35,958 nucleotides of DNA from Nitrospirota bacterium (GTDB lineage Bacteria > Nitrospirota > Thermodesulfovibrionia > Thermodesulfovibrionales > UBA1546), in the NCBI GenBank assembly GCA_016208915.1, contig JACQXE010000016.1:1-35958 (forward strand), written 5' to 3'. A program made the translations under genes and the position numbers. Shown piece after piece: positions 1 to 9,748 of this stretch (positions within the stretch are counted from its first letter, which is position 1; the number at the start of each line of letters is the position of its first letter). The notes under the pieces are model-generated. The model saw nothing but the letters and a program-made list of their open reading frames with translations, was not told the DNA's origin and searched no databases.

Positions 1-78
1 CCATATTCCTCCATAATAACTAATCCATACATATCCCCAACTCCAAAATTTCCCCTCAATATTAAAATCTTTCTGCAT
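1..78 (-). CDS. possible 5' end of a gene leaving the window
   Basis: On the minus strand an open frame starts with ATG at 78-76 and runs off the left edge (26 codons, rich in Trp, Tyr and Gly). A second candidate ATG, in another frame, lies at 32-30. It is preceded by GGAG about 8 nt upstream and would begin Met-Tyr-Gly-Leu-Val-Ile-Met-Glu-Glu-Tyr. Only one of the two can be the real start, and too little is visible to name a family. The stretch 79-288 between this and the GNAT remnant shows no coding signal I can support. Confidence 0.25.
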   Translation of the reverse strand, partial: MQKDFNIEGKFWSWGYVWISYYGGIW

Positions 79-288
79 CGATTTGCAAAGAGTTCTAAGA
101 GATAATGGCTTGAAAAGATGCCTGAGGTTCTCCAGACATCAGCAAACAAATCAGGCTTTGCTTTTTAGAGGATGTCGCCATTTACAATTAAACACATTTT
201 ATACCAAACCGCAGCAATTTTTCAGCAGTGTAAATGATATTCTGTCAATTGTTTTAAAGAAATTGCGGATAATTACGATTGCTCATTC

Positions 289-477
289 TTATCTGAACGA
301 CATCTTGAGTGCGTATACTCTACTGTCTCCTCTTTTTTCAATCACGAATCCTGTCTTTTCAAATAGATGCAGCATCTGCTGGTTTTCCATAAGAACCTCA
401 GCAGTAAAACCATGCAGCCCATCCCTCTTCACAAGTCTATAAATAAAGACACCGGATATCCTAACAGTCTGATTATA
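289..477 (-). pseudogene. GNAT acetyltransferase C-terminal remnant
   Basis: A 62-codon open frame lies just downstream of comF, bounded by TAA at 480-478 and TAA at 291-289. It reads like the C-terminal third of a GNAT acetyltransferase: ...GFTAEVLMENQQMLHLFEKT, then GFVIEKRG. This matches the family pattern AEVLxxNxxMLxLFEKxGF, which covers the last core strand and helix. The acetyl-CoA loop (Q/R-x-x-G-x-G/A) and everything before it are missing. There is no good start codon with a ribosome site, only an internal GTG and ATG. I read it as a 5'-truncated remnant left next to comF. The family call is from the motif only. Confidence 0.55.
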
Positions 478-482
478 TTACA

Positions 483-1217
483 TCACATCATGCTTGACCG
501 GGCAAGAGTGACTACAACTACATCTTTTGCGCCTGCCCTGATAAGTGTCTTTGCGCATTCCCTTACTGTTGCACCGGTTGTCATCACATCATCAAGAAGA
601 ACCAGCCTGAGGCTGTCTATTTTGCTGCTGACTTGAAATGCTTTTTTTATATTTTTAATCCGTTCTTTTGCGCTGAGTCCTATCTGCGGAGGTGTATCCT
701 TTACTTTCATGAGCATGTCCATATGAAGCGGGATATTCAATTCCTTTGAAATTACAAGTGACAGAAGAAGCGTCTGATTGAACCCCCTTTCTCTTAGTCC
801 TTTTCTGCTGAGCGGTACAGGGATTATTCCATCATATTTAGGCAGGTTGAGGGTTAATAAAAGATTGCCAAGCGGTCCTGCAAGCCTTTTTAATCCCGAG
901 AATTTCATAAGGTGAATCGCCTCTGCCAGCGCACCTTGATAAATGCCATAATTCAAGACCAGAGAAAACGACGGCTCATCTTTCATGCAGTCTTTGCAGA
1001 TACTGGAATGCTCTGACGCAAGCGGTGTTGCACATATTCTGCATGAAGGGCCTGAATACCCTGCTATACCTGTCCAGCATGCTGTGCATATAGGCGAGTG
1101 CTCATAACTGTCAGAGGGCTTTTTACATACAGGGCAGACTGATGGATATATCAGATTAAATATTTTAGAGGCTAGAAAGTAGCCTCGGCTTTTAACGATG
1201 CTCCGCACTTGCCACAC
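483..1217 (-). CDS. comF: ComF family phosphoribosyltransferase-like protein
   Basis: A 244-residue ComF/GntX-type protein. The N-terminal third carries a cysteine-rich zinc region with repeated CxxC pairs (CPVC, CTAC, CRIC, CKDC, about residues 31-80). The C-terminal part is a type I phosphoribosyltransferase fold with the PRPP-binding motif LVLLDDVMTTGATVREC near residue 207. In naturally competent bacteria ComF supports uptake and processing of transforming ssDNA; elsewhere the role is unclear. The start is a GTG overlapping the end of the upstream PilZ gene by 46 bp. Another GTG nine bases downstream (V4) is equally possible, as no clear ribosome site decides. It follows purA and the PilZ gene on the same strand and is probably cotranscribed with them. 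Confidence 0.85.
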   Translation of the reverse strand: MWQVRSIVKSRGYFLASKIFNLIYPSVCPVCKKPSDSYEHSPICTACWTGIAGYSGPSCRICATPLASEHSSICKDCMKDEPSFSLVLNYGIYQGALAEAIHLMKFSGLKRLAGPLGNLLLTLNLPKYDGIIPVPLSRKGLRERGFNQTLLLSLVISKELNIPLHMDMLMKVKDTPPQIGLSAKERIKNIKKAFQVSSKIDSLRLVLLDDVMTTGATVRECAKTLIRAGAKDVVVVTLARSSMM

Positions 1218-1674
1218 CTTGGATTAAGTGGAATCTTGTCTATCGCAACCTTGTTTTTTATATTACAATTGGGACAGGCTATTAATAGTGGTTCTTTCTG
1301 TTTAGCGGGGTCTTTTTCTTCTCTGCCTTTCTGTTCAAAATCGGCATGCATATTTTTATTTTCCGGCGCTATGATTGCATTGACAAAATTTATAAAGTTC
1401 AAGTCTTTTTCTATCAGTTCTACGCCCATCCCGTTTTTCATGGTTGATATCTGGGTCTTCACTGCTCTTTTCACTCTGCCCTTTACTATAGAAAGTGTAT
1501 TGTCCGGTAGATAGAATTCAATATGAATTAATGTCCCAGGCGCAAAACACCGACGTGTTCTTATAAAGATTCCTCTTTCGGAGATATTGCTTGCTATGCC
1601 TGTGTATGTTTCTGAGTTTATTGTAAACCTGGTTTCAATTCTCTTTGTAAAGCGTTCAAACTTTCTTTTCGACA

Positions 1675-1675
<1 letters not shown>
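1172..1675 (-). CDS. PilZ domain protein with C-terminal zinc ribbon
   Basis: A 167-residue protein with two parts. Residues 1-105 form a PilZ domain, the c-di-GMP receptor fold, with a KRIETRF stretch (RxxxR-like) near residue 12 and NISERG at about 29-34 in place of the usual (D/N)xSxxG. Residues about 130-160 hold a zinc ribbon with CPNC and CGKC pairs, similar to the ribbons on MJ0042-type and some thioredoxin-like proteins. By family it would bind c-di-GMP and pass the signal to a partner. The zinc-ribbon fusion suggests protein or nucleic acid contact, but that is inference. Its ATG overlaps the purA stop by one base (TGATG), so it is probably translationally coupled to purA. Confidence 0.8.
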
Positions 1676-2964
<1,289 letters not shown>

Positions 2965-2983
2965 TTACTCCCCACAGTATAAT

Positions 2984-4561
2984 TTACAGATTCAGCAGCT
3001 TGACAGAGAGGATATTAGGAAGTTTTTTTATCTCATCGAACTGAGTCGGAGTTACAGGGGAATCAATGCTCATGACCGATATTGCCTTGCCTCCGGCGCT
3101 CTCTCTCCCAAAATACATACGTGCTATATTGATGTTGTTCTTTCCAAAGAATGAACCGAGATTGCCGATAACACCCGGCTTATCAAGATTATAGACAAAA
3201 AGCATTATTCCCTCTGGCACTATCTCAACTGTAAAATTGTCAACACGCACAATTCTGGGGTCTTTTTTGCTGAATAATGTTCCTGCGATGAATCTTTCGG
3301 TATCGCCTGCTTTTATCCTCAATGCAATCATGCCTTGATAATTGCCGGCATCAGAGCTTTTTGTCTCTTTTACTTCTATCCCGCGTTCTTTTGCGATGAA
3401 CGGTGCGTTAACAAAATTGACTGTCTCTTCTAATATCGGGGTAAGAAACCCTTTTAGCGCTGCGATAGTAACAGGCGCAGTATTAAGATTTGCTGCCTCG
3501 CCCTTATATTCTATATTTATTTCCTTAACGCCGCCTTCGAATAACTGGGCGGCAAAACTTCCGATTTTCTCCGCAAGACTAAGATATGGCTGCAACCTTG
3601 CTACCTGATCTGCAGGAATCGAAGGAAAATTTACCGCATTTCTTATTGTACCGTGCACAAGGTAGTCTGCTATCTGTTCTGCCACTGCAATTGCTACATT
3701 CTCCTGAGCTTCTTCTGTTGATGCGCCAAGATGAGGTGTGCATATCACATTGTCAAGCCCAACAAGTGTGAAATCATCGGGTGGTTCTTTTTCAAAGACA
3801 TCAAGAGCGACACCAGCTACCTTGCCTGTCTTTAACGCATCATATATATCCTTTTCATTTATTATTCCGCCCCTTGCACAGTTAATAATCCTGACCCCGT
3901 CCTTCATCTTCTGGATGGTTGAGGCATTTATAAGATTTTTTGTCTCAGGCGTTAGAGGAGTATGTACAGTAATAAAATCAGCCCTGCTGAAAAGCTCGGG
4001 AATCGTAACTTTTTCTATTCCCAATGCCTTTGCCTTTTCCTCGCTCAGGAACGGGTCGTACGCTATCACAACCATTTCGAGCCCCTGAGCCTTTTTGGCA
4101 ACCTGAGTCCCTATATTACCAAGACCTATAACCCCGAGAGTCTTATTGAAAAGTTCTACACCCATGAATTTTTTCTTTTCCCATTTTCCTGTTTTCATTA
4201 AAGAGGTTGCCTGAGGGATCTGCCTCGCAAGCGAAAACATCATGGCAATAGTATGCTCTGCTGTGGTTATCGTATTTCCGCCGGGAGTGTTCATTACAAC
4301 AATGCCTTTTTTTGATGCAGCTGCTTTATCCACATTATCAAGACCTGAACCAGCCCTGCCTATCACCTTAAGATTTTTTGCAGCCTCTATAATGTCTGCT
4401 GTAACTTTTGTTGCGCTCCTGATAACAAGTCCGTGGTATTCACCGATGCATTCCTTAAGTTCATCAGGTTTCATTCCTGTTTTCACATCAACTGACAATC
4501 CTGCTTTTTTAAGTATCTCTACGCCTTTGTCTGAGATCTTATCGCTTACAAGAACTTTCAT
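2984..4561 (-). CDS. serA: D-3-phosphoglycerate dehydrogenase
   Basis: A 525-residue long-form enzyme oxidising 3-phosphoglycerate to 3-phosphohydroxypyruvate with NAD, the entry to serine synthesis. Visible are the Rossmann motif GVIGLGNIGTQVAKKA (about residues 143-158), the VHTPLTPETKNLIN and NCARGGIINE stretches with the active-site arginine, and the catalytic histidine in CTPHLGAST. An intervening ASB-type domain follows, and then a C-terminal ACT domain (about 450-525: NLDKPGVIGNLGSFFGKNNI) that in the family binds serine for feedback control. The ATG is preceded by GGAGGAAAA. This strong ribosome site supports the start and suggests that the transcript begins here. Confidence 0.97.
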   Translation of the reverse strand: MKVLVSDKISDKGVEILKKAGLSVDVKTGMKPDELKECIGEYHGLVIRSATKVTADIIEAAKNLKVIGRAGSGLDNVDKAAASKKGIVVMNTPGGNTITTAEHTIAMMFSLARQIPQATSLMKTGKWEKKKFMGVELFNKTLGVIGLGNIGTQVAKKAQGLEMVVIAYDPFLSEEKAKALGIEKVTIPELFSRADFITVHTPLTPETKNLINASTIQKMKDGVRIINCARGGIINEKDIYDALKTGKVAGVALDVFEKEPPDDFTLVGLDNVICTPHLGASTEEAQENVAIAVAEQIADYLVHGTIRNAVNFPSIPADQVARLQPYLSLAEKIGSFAAQLFEGGVKEINIEYKGEAANLNTAPVTIAALKGFLTPILEETVNFVNAPFIAKERGIEVKETKSSDAGNYQGMIALRIKAGDTERFIAGTLFSKKDPRIVRVDNFTVEIVPEGIMLFVYNLDKPGVIGNLGSFFGKNNINIARMYFGRESAGGKAISVMSIDSPVTPTQFDEIKKLPNILSVKLLNL

Positions 4562-4597
4562 TTTTCCTCCACGACTCTATATAGGCTTAAGCAATAA

Positions 4598-4627
4598 AGC
4601 ATAACACAGCAATAAAAACATTGACAA
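4598..4627 (-). promoter_or_regulatory. possible sigma-70 promoter for serA
   Basis: On the minus strand TTGTCA (4627-4622) and TATGCT (4603-4598) are separated by 18 bp. They lie about 36 bp before the serA ATG in a short AT-rich gap. The -35 is close to consensus and the -10 moderate. This is inference from sequence match only. Confidence 0.4.
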
Positions 4628-4636
4628 GACTATCAA

Positions 4637-5704
4637 CTATCTGCTGTTGCGCACAGGCCATATATAGTGAGTAGTGCTTGATTTTCCGATATAGCTAATA
4701 TGTCCGTCTTTCATGTCCACTCCTGCCATGTCGGATATGTTTGCCGGGCTTACAGTTGATGACAAGTAATATTTCTGAATATCACCGAACCCGAAATTGT
4801 AAATTCTTATATGCCTTGCAAGTGTTTTCAGTTCATCTGCAGTTGGCAGTCTCCAGTCACTATATCCGGCATACCTATGCTCATTTAACTGCCTGATGAA
4901 ATCAACAGCATCGTCCCAGTTCATAGGTATTCCAGCGAGATTACCTTTCTTTGTCCATGTAAGGTCTATATTATCTTTAACGATTAGGCCTTCCTGTGGG
5001 ATAATCTGTTTAGGCGGGAGCGCAGGAACCGGTGCTGAGGTGAACTCTTCTGTTTTTTGAAAAACCTCTTTATCAGGAGCCTTTGTTTTAACAACAGTTT
5101 TTGTATCTGATCTGTCTGCTTTCAGCTCGGTTTTCTCTTTTAAAAGAGCAGCTATTTTCTCTTTTATTTCTTCTTGCTTTTTCCTCTCCTCTTCAAGCTG
5201 AAGTATAAGATTTTCCCTGTCAATTCTTGCCTCTGACAGGGCATTCTCTGCGTGCTTTGCCTTTTTTTCTGTATCAGCCAGCCTTTCATCAAAGAACCTA
5301 TGTGTTTTTTCCCCATTTGCGCTCTTGCCAACCGGTTCTGTTTTTGTAATACTGTCAATATTCCTTATCTCTTGGTCTACCTGGGTTACAAAGGGACTTT
5401 CAGGGAACTGCTGCCTTACTTCAGAAAAAGTTTTCCTTGCCTCGTCAAATGACTTAAGTTGCATCAATGACTTTCCAAGCCAGAACATCGCTGCATCCTT
5501 TGTTGAACTGTCAGGAAATTCCTTAAGAAACCTTCTGAATACCTCAACCGCCTTCTCAGGCTGATATGAAAGATAATACTCATACCCCTCATCAAACAGC
5601 TCTATCTCCTGATAGGATGCAGATATGTCTGAAACAGCGGAGAATAGTATGATTAACAGCGCTGCCACAAGCATCTTGAGATTATTTTGAATATTTTCCA
5701 CCAT
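4637..5704 (-). CDS. TPR / coiled-coil envelope protein with C-terminal DUF1566 (Lcl-like) domain
   Basis: About 355 residues. After a hydrophobic signal segment (MLVAALLIILFSAVSDISA) comes a YbgF/CpoB-like tetratricopeptide region (FDEGYEYYLSYQPEKAVEVF ... FWLGKSLMQLKSFDEARKTF). Then follow a charged coiled coil (EEERKKQEEIKEKIAALL) and a C-terminal DUF1566/Lcl domain with the hallmark YSDWRLPTADELKTL and final HYIWPVRNS. The protein is probably periplasmic or envelope-anchored. I chose the ATG at 5704; a TTG at 5743 would add 13 residues, and neither has a good ribosome site. The TPR part is almost identical at DNA level to the next gene upstream, while the C-terminal halves are unrelated. 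Function is not known; the TPR resembles proteins working with Tol-Pal. Confidence 0.75.
   Translation of the reverse strand: MVENIQNNLKMLVAALLIILFSAVSDISASYQEIELFDEGYEYYLSYQPEKAVEVFRRFLKEFPDSSTKDAAMFWLGKSLMQLKSFDEARKTFSEVRQQFPESPFVTQVDQEIRNIDSITKTEPVGKSANGEKTHRFFDERLADTEKKAKHAENALSEARIDRENLILQLEEERKKQEEIKEKIAALLKEKTELKADRSDTKTVVKTKAPDKEVFQKTEEFTSAPVPALPPKQIIPQEGLIVKDNIDLTWTKKGNLAGIPMNWDDAVDFIRQLNEHRYAGYSDWRLPTADELKTLARHIRIYNFGFGDIQKYYLSSTVSPANISDMAGVDMKDGHISYIGKSSTTHYIWPVRNSR
5405..5631 (-). repeat. 227-bp near-identical block, copy A (TPR region)
   Basis: This block matches 6617-6843 over 227 bp without gaps; I count only four mismatches by eye (about 98%). It encodes the signal-peptide end and TPR region of two adjacent paralogues whose remaining sequence has diverged completely. 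Confidence 0.85.
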
Positions 5705-5767
5705 AGGATTATATTGGAACCTTCCCAGAAGAGGAACTAACAAAAGCGCAGCCGGATATACAGAAGC

Positions 5768-6919
5768 TTAGCAGAACGAAAGACTTCTTATATATTTCCC
5801 GATATTCCTGTCACCTTTGATTATGTATTTAATAATTATCATGTCCCCCTTACTGATACCAAGTCTCTCTATTTTTGAAAAAAGGTATTCATTCTCAAAG
5901 AATATCGCGATTATTTTCCCCCTGCCGTCTTTCACAATAATAGTGTTATCCTCTTCATGAATTCTTATCAACCGGCCTTTTACTGTTAAAAGGCCATCTT
6001 TTATATCTTGTATATCCTTTTCTTTTGCCGGCTCAGGAGATTTAACTTCAAGCTCTATAGTTTTTTTAACCACGGTTTCTACATGTGTTCTCTCGACTGG
6101 AATCTTTCCTTCCCATGCATCACCAAGTTTTTTTAGTTCAGATTCTTTTTTCTCAAGTTCACTTATCTTTGTCTTCATCGTCTCTGTCTTTTTCCTCTCC
6201 TCTTCCAACTGCAGCCTGAGCTTTTCAGTATCCTCCGTGGTTTTTATAAGCTCCTGCTCTGAAGCTGTCACCTTATGTTCCACTTCGGCCAGTTTTTCCT
6301 CAAGCGCTGCTTTTGCCTTTACCTCCTCGCCAAGATGCTTTAATTCTGCTTCTTTTCCTTCTATCTTTGCCTGCATCGCCTCTTTTCTTTTTTTCTCTTC
6401 GTCCAGCAATGCCTTGATTTTTTCACGTTCCTCCACAGCCTTCGATAGATCTTTTTCCCTGATCTGAGCTTTATTTTCTATATCGGTAATCTTTTCCTCT
6501 ATGATATTTTTTGCCTTTTCAGCGTCCTTGATCTCAGATTGGGTCTTGCTTACATCATCCATTATGGCAATAGTCTGTAATTCCCTGTCTATTTGGGGTG
6601 AGAACGGGCTTTGAGAGAACTGCTGCCTTACTTCAGAAAAGGTTTTCCTTGCCTCGTCAAATGACTTAATTTGCATCAATGACTTTCCAAGCCAGAACAT
6701 CGCTGCATCCTTTGTTGAACTGTCAGGAAATTCCTTAAGGAACTTTCTGAATACCTCAACCGCCTTCTCAGGCTGATATGAAAGATAATACTCATACCCC
6801 TCATCAAACAGCTCTATCTCCTGATAGGATGCAGATATGTCTGCTGTTACAAGAAACACAAAAAATAAAAGGAAAGCGCCAATAGCCTTCAATTTATTGT
6901 TACTGATGTTTTTTCCCAT
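5768..6919 (-). CDS. TPR / long coiled-coil envelope protein, paralogue of the downstream gene
   Basis: About 383 residues: a signal-type hydrophobic segment (AIGAFLLFFVFLVTADISA), a YbgF-like TPR region, then a long coiled coil (about residues 130-300) of Glu/Lys-rich heptads with several EERKK-type repeats. A small C-terminal domain of unknown family follows (DGLLTVKGRLIRIHEEDNTI), predicted beta-rich and ending SLSFC. The ATG at 6919 has AGGAG just 3 nt upstream; an ATG at 6934 lies in the same frame. Either start overlaps the end of the surA-like gene. The TPR block is 98% identical in DNA to the following gene, which points to recent duplication or gene conversion. The product is probably periplasmic. 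I cannot name a function. Confidence 0.72.
   Translation of the reverse strand: MGKNISNNKLKAIGAFLLFFVFLVTADISASYQEIELFDEGYEYYLSYQPEKAVEVFRKFLKEFPDSSTKDAAMFWLGKSLMQIKSFDEARKTFSEVRQQFSQSPFSPQIDRELQTIAIMDDVSKTQSEIKDAEKAKNIIEEKITDIENKAQIREKDLSKAVEEREKIKALLDEEKKRKEAMQAKIEGKEAELKHLGEEVKAKAALEEKLAEVEHKVTASEQELIKTTEDTEKLRLQLEEERKKTETMKTKISELEKKESELKKLGDAWEGKIPVERTHVETVVKKTIELEVKSPEPAKEKDIQDIKDGLLTVKGRLIRIHEEDNTIIVKDGRGKIIAIFFENEYLFSKIERLGISKGDMIIIKYIIKGDRNIGKYIRSLSFC
6617..6843 (-). repeat. 227-bp near-identical block, copy B (TPR region)
   Basis: This is the partner of 5405-5631. The boundaries are sharp: similarity ends within the signal peptide on one side and just after the TPR on the other. Confidence 0.85.
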
Positions 6920-7845
6920 AAGCTCCTCATCCATTCATTGAATAGTTTTTCTTTTTGTGGTTCATAGAGATACTTGTGTATCTCATCCCTCACGCTTTCT
7001 AACGGCTTGTAACTTTCGTCAGTCCTATTTATTAATTTCAAAATATATACTCCGTCCTTAATCCACACAGGCTCGCTCATCTCGCCCTTTTTCATCGAAA
7101 AGACTTTTTTATCCAGCGGTGGAATCAAGGATCCCCGCGTGAACTCGCCTAATCTGCCTTCTGGCCCGAGAAAGTTTTTATCAGAATATTTGTCCATAAG
7201 GTTTTCAAAGCTTTCGCCATTCTTAAGCTGTGCAGATATTTTCATTGCTGTACGCTTCAATTCTGTAATCTCGGTTATAGATGCGTCTTCATTGAGCTTT
7301 AGAAATATAGCTTTTACCTCTGATTTTTCCGGGTTGAGCAGAAAATCCATTTTGTGTGCGGTGTAATAATCAGCTATTTCTCTATCTGTTATGGCAACCT
7401 TTGAATCCACATTTGCTGTTATAAGCTTTACAGACATTATCTTATCTTTAAGGAGTTTTCTGTAGCTCTGCACATTCATCCCCTCTTTTGCAAGCACTAT
7501 TTCCAGATCCTTCTGTGAAAGGGCATTCAGCTCTTTGAATGATTCGATCTCCTCGTCTATTCCCGCCTCTGTTACCTCTATGTTGTTTCGGAAGGCTTCA
7601 AGCAGAATAATTTTTGCATCCACGAGCCTTTTTAATAGATCTTCATCAACTATATCTGTATTTTCTGTTATGCCTGCCCCTTTTGCAAAACGCTGATACT
7701 CTGAAAAAGTAATCAGTTCACTGTCAACTGTTGCAAGAATCTTTTGTCCGGTGATCCCGAAAGATTGACACGGGACAATTAATAAGATTGCAATTAAAAT
7801 GGTTGTGCCAGCTATAAACCGGCCTGTCTGCCTTTTAACTGACAT
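6889..7845 (-). CDS. SurA-like periplasmic peptidyl-prolyl isomerase/chaperone
   Basis: About 318 residues. It has an N-terminal signal segment (AGTTILIAILLIVPCQSFG), a SurA_N-type helical chaperone domain (residues about 30-165: ILATVDSELITFSEYQRFAK, repeated EEIESFKELNALSQKDLE), and a single parvulin (PpiC-type) rotamase domain (about 185-280: SEVKAIFLKLNEDAS ... FLGPEGRLGEFTRGSLIPPLD ... GVYILKLINR). It helps outer-membrane protein folding by family analogy. I prefer the ATG at 7845 because the signal peptide then begins normally; a start at 7890 adds 15 non-signal residues. It heads the group of envelope genes that follow on the same strand. Confidence 0.85.
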   Translation of the reverse strand: MSVKRQTGRFIAGTTILIAILLIVPCQSFGITGQKILATVDSELITFSEYQRFAKGAGITENTDIVDEDLLKRLVDAKIILLEAFRNNIEVTEAGIDEEIESFKELNALSQKDLEIVLAKEGMNVQSYRKLLKDKIMSVKLITANVDSKVAITDREIADYYTAHKMDFLLNPEKSEVKAIFLKLNEDASITEITELKRTAMKISAQLKNGESFENLMDKYSDKNFLGPEGRLGEFTRGSLIPPLDKKVFSMKKGEMSEPVWIKDGVYILKLINRTDESYKPLESVRDEIHKYLYEPQKEKLFNEWMRSLWEKTSVTIN

Positions 7846-7968
7846 CACAATCAGATCTTCCCTACACCTCTTTTGTGCAGTTAAAACCACCTGTTAAATA
7901 AAAAACCTAAACTATTCCTTTTAGATTTTATCAAAACTGCCCCAAAAAGTCACTAAAATATAGATTAT

Positions 7969-8118
7969 ATGGAAAAAACAGGTTAGGGTAAAATAAGCGA
8001 TAGCCAATGCAGAGGTGAAGAAGCTATCCTCAGGAGCAAAGCTAAAAAAAAGGTAGCCAAGAAAAAGACTGCAAAGAAAAAAATATCTGCAAAAAAGAAA
8101 ACTCAAAAGAAATTATAA
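7969..8118 (+). pseudogene. lysine-rich histone-H1-like small ORF interrupted by an amber codon
   Basis: On the plus strand, ATG at 7969 opens a frame of 49 codons that contains TAG at 7984-7986 (codon 6) and ends TAA at 8116-8118. After the amber codon it reads GKISDSQCRGEEAILRSKAK and continues as AKKK-type repeats (KKVAKKKTAKKKISAKKK). These resemble the C-terminal tails of bacterial histone-H1-like or AlgP-like DNA-binding proteins. No other ATG, GTG or TTG lies in frame after the TAG. It may be a decayed gene, a recoded or suppressed amber, or a base error. It faces against surA and parB and fills most of the 300-bp gap between them (7846-8146). Confidence 0.45.
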
Positions 8119-8146
8119 AATATCATACAAAAGACGGCAGCAAGCG

Positions 8147-8983
8147 TTAGCTCATTAATATCTCGAGAAGTCGGTCGAGTTCCTCAAGAGAATAATACTC
8201 TATCTCTATTCTTCCACCCTTTTTGCCTTTGTGATGGATTTTTACCTTTGTGCCGAGGCTTTTTATTAATTTATCCTCGAGTGCCGCTATCTGTGCATCT
8301 CTATGTGGTGGGGTTATTTTTGATTTTTTGACTCCTGGAAAGTTTATATTTTTCCCCAGCGCTTCTGTCTCTCTTACGCTAAGCCCTTTTTTTATGACTG
8401 CCCTTGCTGCCTCTATCTGGTTAATCCTTCCTTCAATAGAGAGTATTGCCCTTGCATGTCCCATGCTTAATTCTCCGTCAGAAACCAGTGTCTTAATCTC
8501 TTCAGGGAGTTTTAATAATCTGAGGTAATTTGCTACAGTAGCCCTGTCTTTGCCAACCTTTTCTGAAAGTTCTTCCTGTGTGAGGTCGAAGTCTTTCATC
8601 AGTCTGTTGAATGCTTCTGCTGTCTCTATCGCATTCAAATCCTCACGCTGGATATTTTCAATAAGCGCTATCTCGAGTGCATCTTCAGAGGCAACCTCTT
8701 TTATGATTGCAGGTATTTTTTTCAGCCCTGCAATCTGTGAAGCGCGCCATCTGCGTTCACCTGCAATGAGCTTGAACGAGCCGTCACCAACCCTTGAAAC
8801 AAGGATGGGTTGTAAAACCCCCCTCGCTTTTATTGATGATGAAAGCTCGTTTAGAGAGTTGTCTCTGAATATCTTCCTCGGCTGCTCTCCTCCCGGGAAG
8901 ATACGGTTAATATCCAGTTGCAGCACTTCCTCTCCCCGTTCAGGGAGCAGGGCCTCAAGTCCTTTTCCTAATGCTGTTTTCAT
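8147..8983 (-). CDS. parB: chromosome partitioning protein ParB
   Basis: 278 residues, normal for chromosomal ParB/Spo0J. The N-terminal tag LGKGLEALLP (residues 5-14) matches the family ParA-contact peptide. The CTP-binding ParB/sulfiredoxin fold is seen in SIKARGVLQPILVS, the GERRWRASQIAG box (residues 76-87) and the IENIQREDLNAIETA box. A helix-turn-helix follows (LTQEELSEKVGKDRATVANYLRLLKLP, about 134-159), and then a C-terminal dimerisation segment ending in EEYY-type residues. It binds parS and loads SMC with ParA. Its start overlaps the end of parA by 29 bp, indicating cotranscription. I saw no parS by eye. Confidence 0.95.
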   Translation of the reverse strand: MKTALGKGLEALLPERGEEVLQLDINRIFPGGEQPRKIFRDNSLNELSSSIKARGVLQPILVSRVGDGSFKLIAGERRWRASQIAGLKKIPAIIKEVASEDALEIALIENIQREDLNAIETAEAFNRLMKDFDLTQEELSEKVGKDRATVANYLRLLKLPEEIKTLVSDGELSMGHARAILSIEGRINQIEAARAVIKKGLSVRETEALGKNINFPGVKKSKITPPHRDAQIAALEDKLIKSLGTKVKIHHKGKKGGRIEIEYYSLEELDRLLEILMS

Positions 8984-9734
8984 TCAATATCTCCTTTGCC
9001 AGAGATAGATAGCTCTGCGCGCCTTTTGACCTTGCATCATAAAGCAGGACCGGTTTACCATGACTCGGTGCCTCACCGAGCGTTACATTTCTCGGTATTA
9101 CAGTATTATATACTTTGCTGTTCAGATGTTTTCTGACCTCCTGCTCGACCTGGCGCGACAGGGTGTTTCTGGCATCAAACATTGTGAGAAGTACTCCTTC
9201 GATATCAAGAGCAGGATTGAAAGAGTTTTTTACCAGCCTGATAGTATTTGTGAGAAGGCCGAGACCTTCAAGCGCATAGTATTCACACTGAACAGGTACA
9301 AGCACAGAGTCTGCAGCCACAAGCGCATTCAGTGTCAAAAGTCCGAGCGACGGCGGGCAATCAAGAAGTATATATCTATAATGGTCTCGTATTGGTTTTA
9401 TTGCGTTTGACAGTATGTATTCCCTTCCTTCCTTACCTGCAAGTTCAAGTTCAATGCCGAGAAGGTGCACTGTTGAGGGTATTATATCAAGATGGTCCAC
9501 GAGAGTCTTTTTTATGGCATCCTCTATATTGCATCTCTGGGCATAGACGTCATAGATGGTCTTGCCAATGTCATCTTTTGATATGCCAAGTCCGCTTGTA
9601 GAGTTTCCCTGCGGGTCTGTATCTATTATGAGGATATTCTTTTCAGCAAGCGCAAGAGATGCAGCAAGATTAATGGCAGTTGTAGTCTTACCGACTCCAC
9701 CTTTCTGATTAGTTATGGCGATTACCTTACTCAT
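8955..9734 (-). CDS. parA: chromosome partitioning ATPase ParA (Soj)
   Basis: 259-residue deviant Walker-A ATPase. KGGVGKTTT (residues 11-19) is the signature P-loop, DTDPQGN (38-44) the A' box, and LLDCPPSLGLLTLNAL (about 123-138) the Walker B region. It moves ParB-parS complexes on the nucleoid. It has no N-terminal HTH, so it is the Soj type rather than a plasmid ParA. It diverges from kdsB across a 100-bp gap that holds promoters for both. No clear ribosome site precedes the ATG, which fits a short or absent leader. Confidence 0.95.
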   Translation of the reverse strand: MSKVIAITNQKGGVGKTTTAINLAASLALAEKNILIIDTDPQGNSTSGLGISKDDIGKTIYDVYAQRCNIEDAIKKTLVDHLDIIPSTVHLLGIELELAGKEGREYILSNAIKPIRDHYRYILLDCPPSLGLLTLNALVAADSVLVPVQCEYYALEGLGLLTNTIRLVKNSFNPALDIEGVLLTMFDARNTLSRQVEQEVRKHLNSKVYNTVIPRNVTLGEAPSHGKPVLLYDARSKGAQSYLSLAKEILNENSIRKRT

Positions 9735-9748
9735 ACAGGAAGTGCTGT

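Noticed and set aside
7921-8106. 61-codon Phe/Leu-rich minus-strand frame that looks like a membrane peptide
   Set aside because: It is the reverse of the AKKK lysine-rich frame; the plus-strand reading has a known composition pattern and explains it better.
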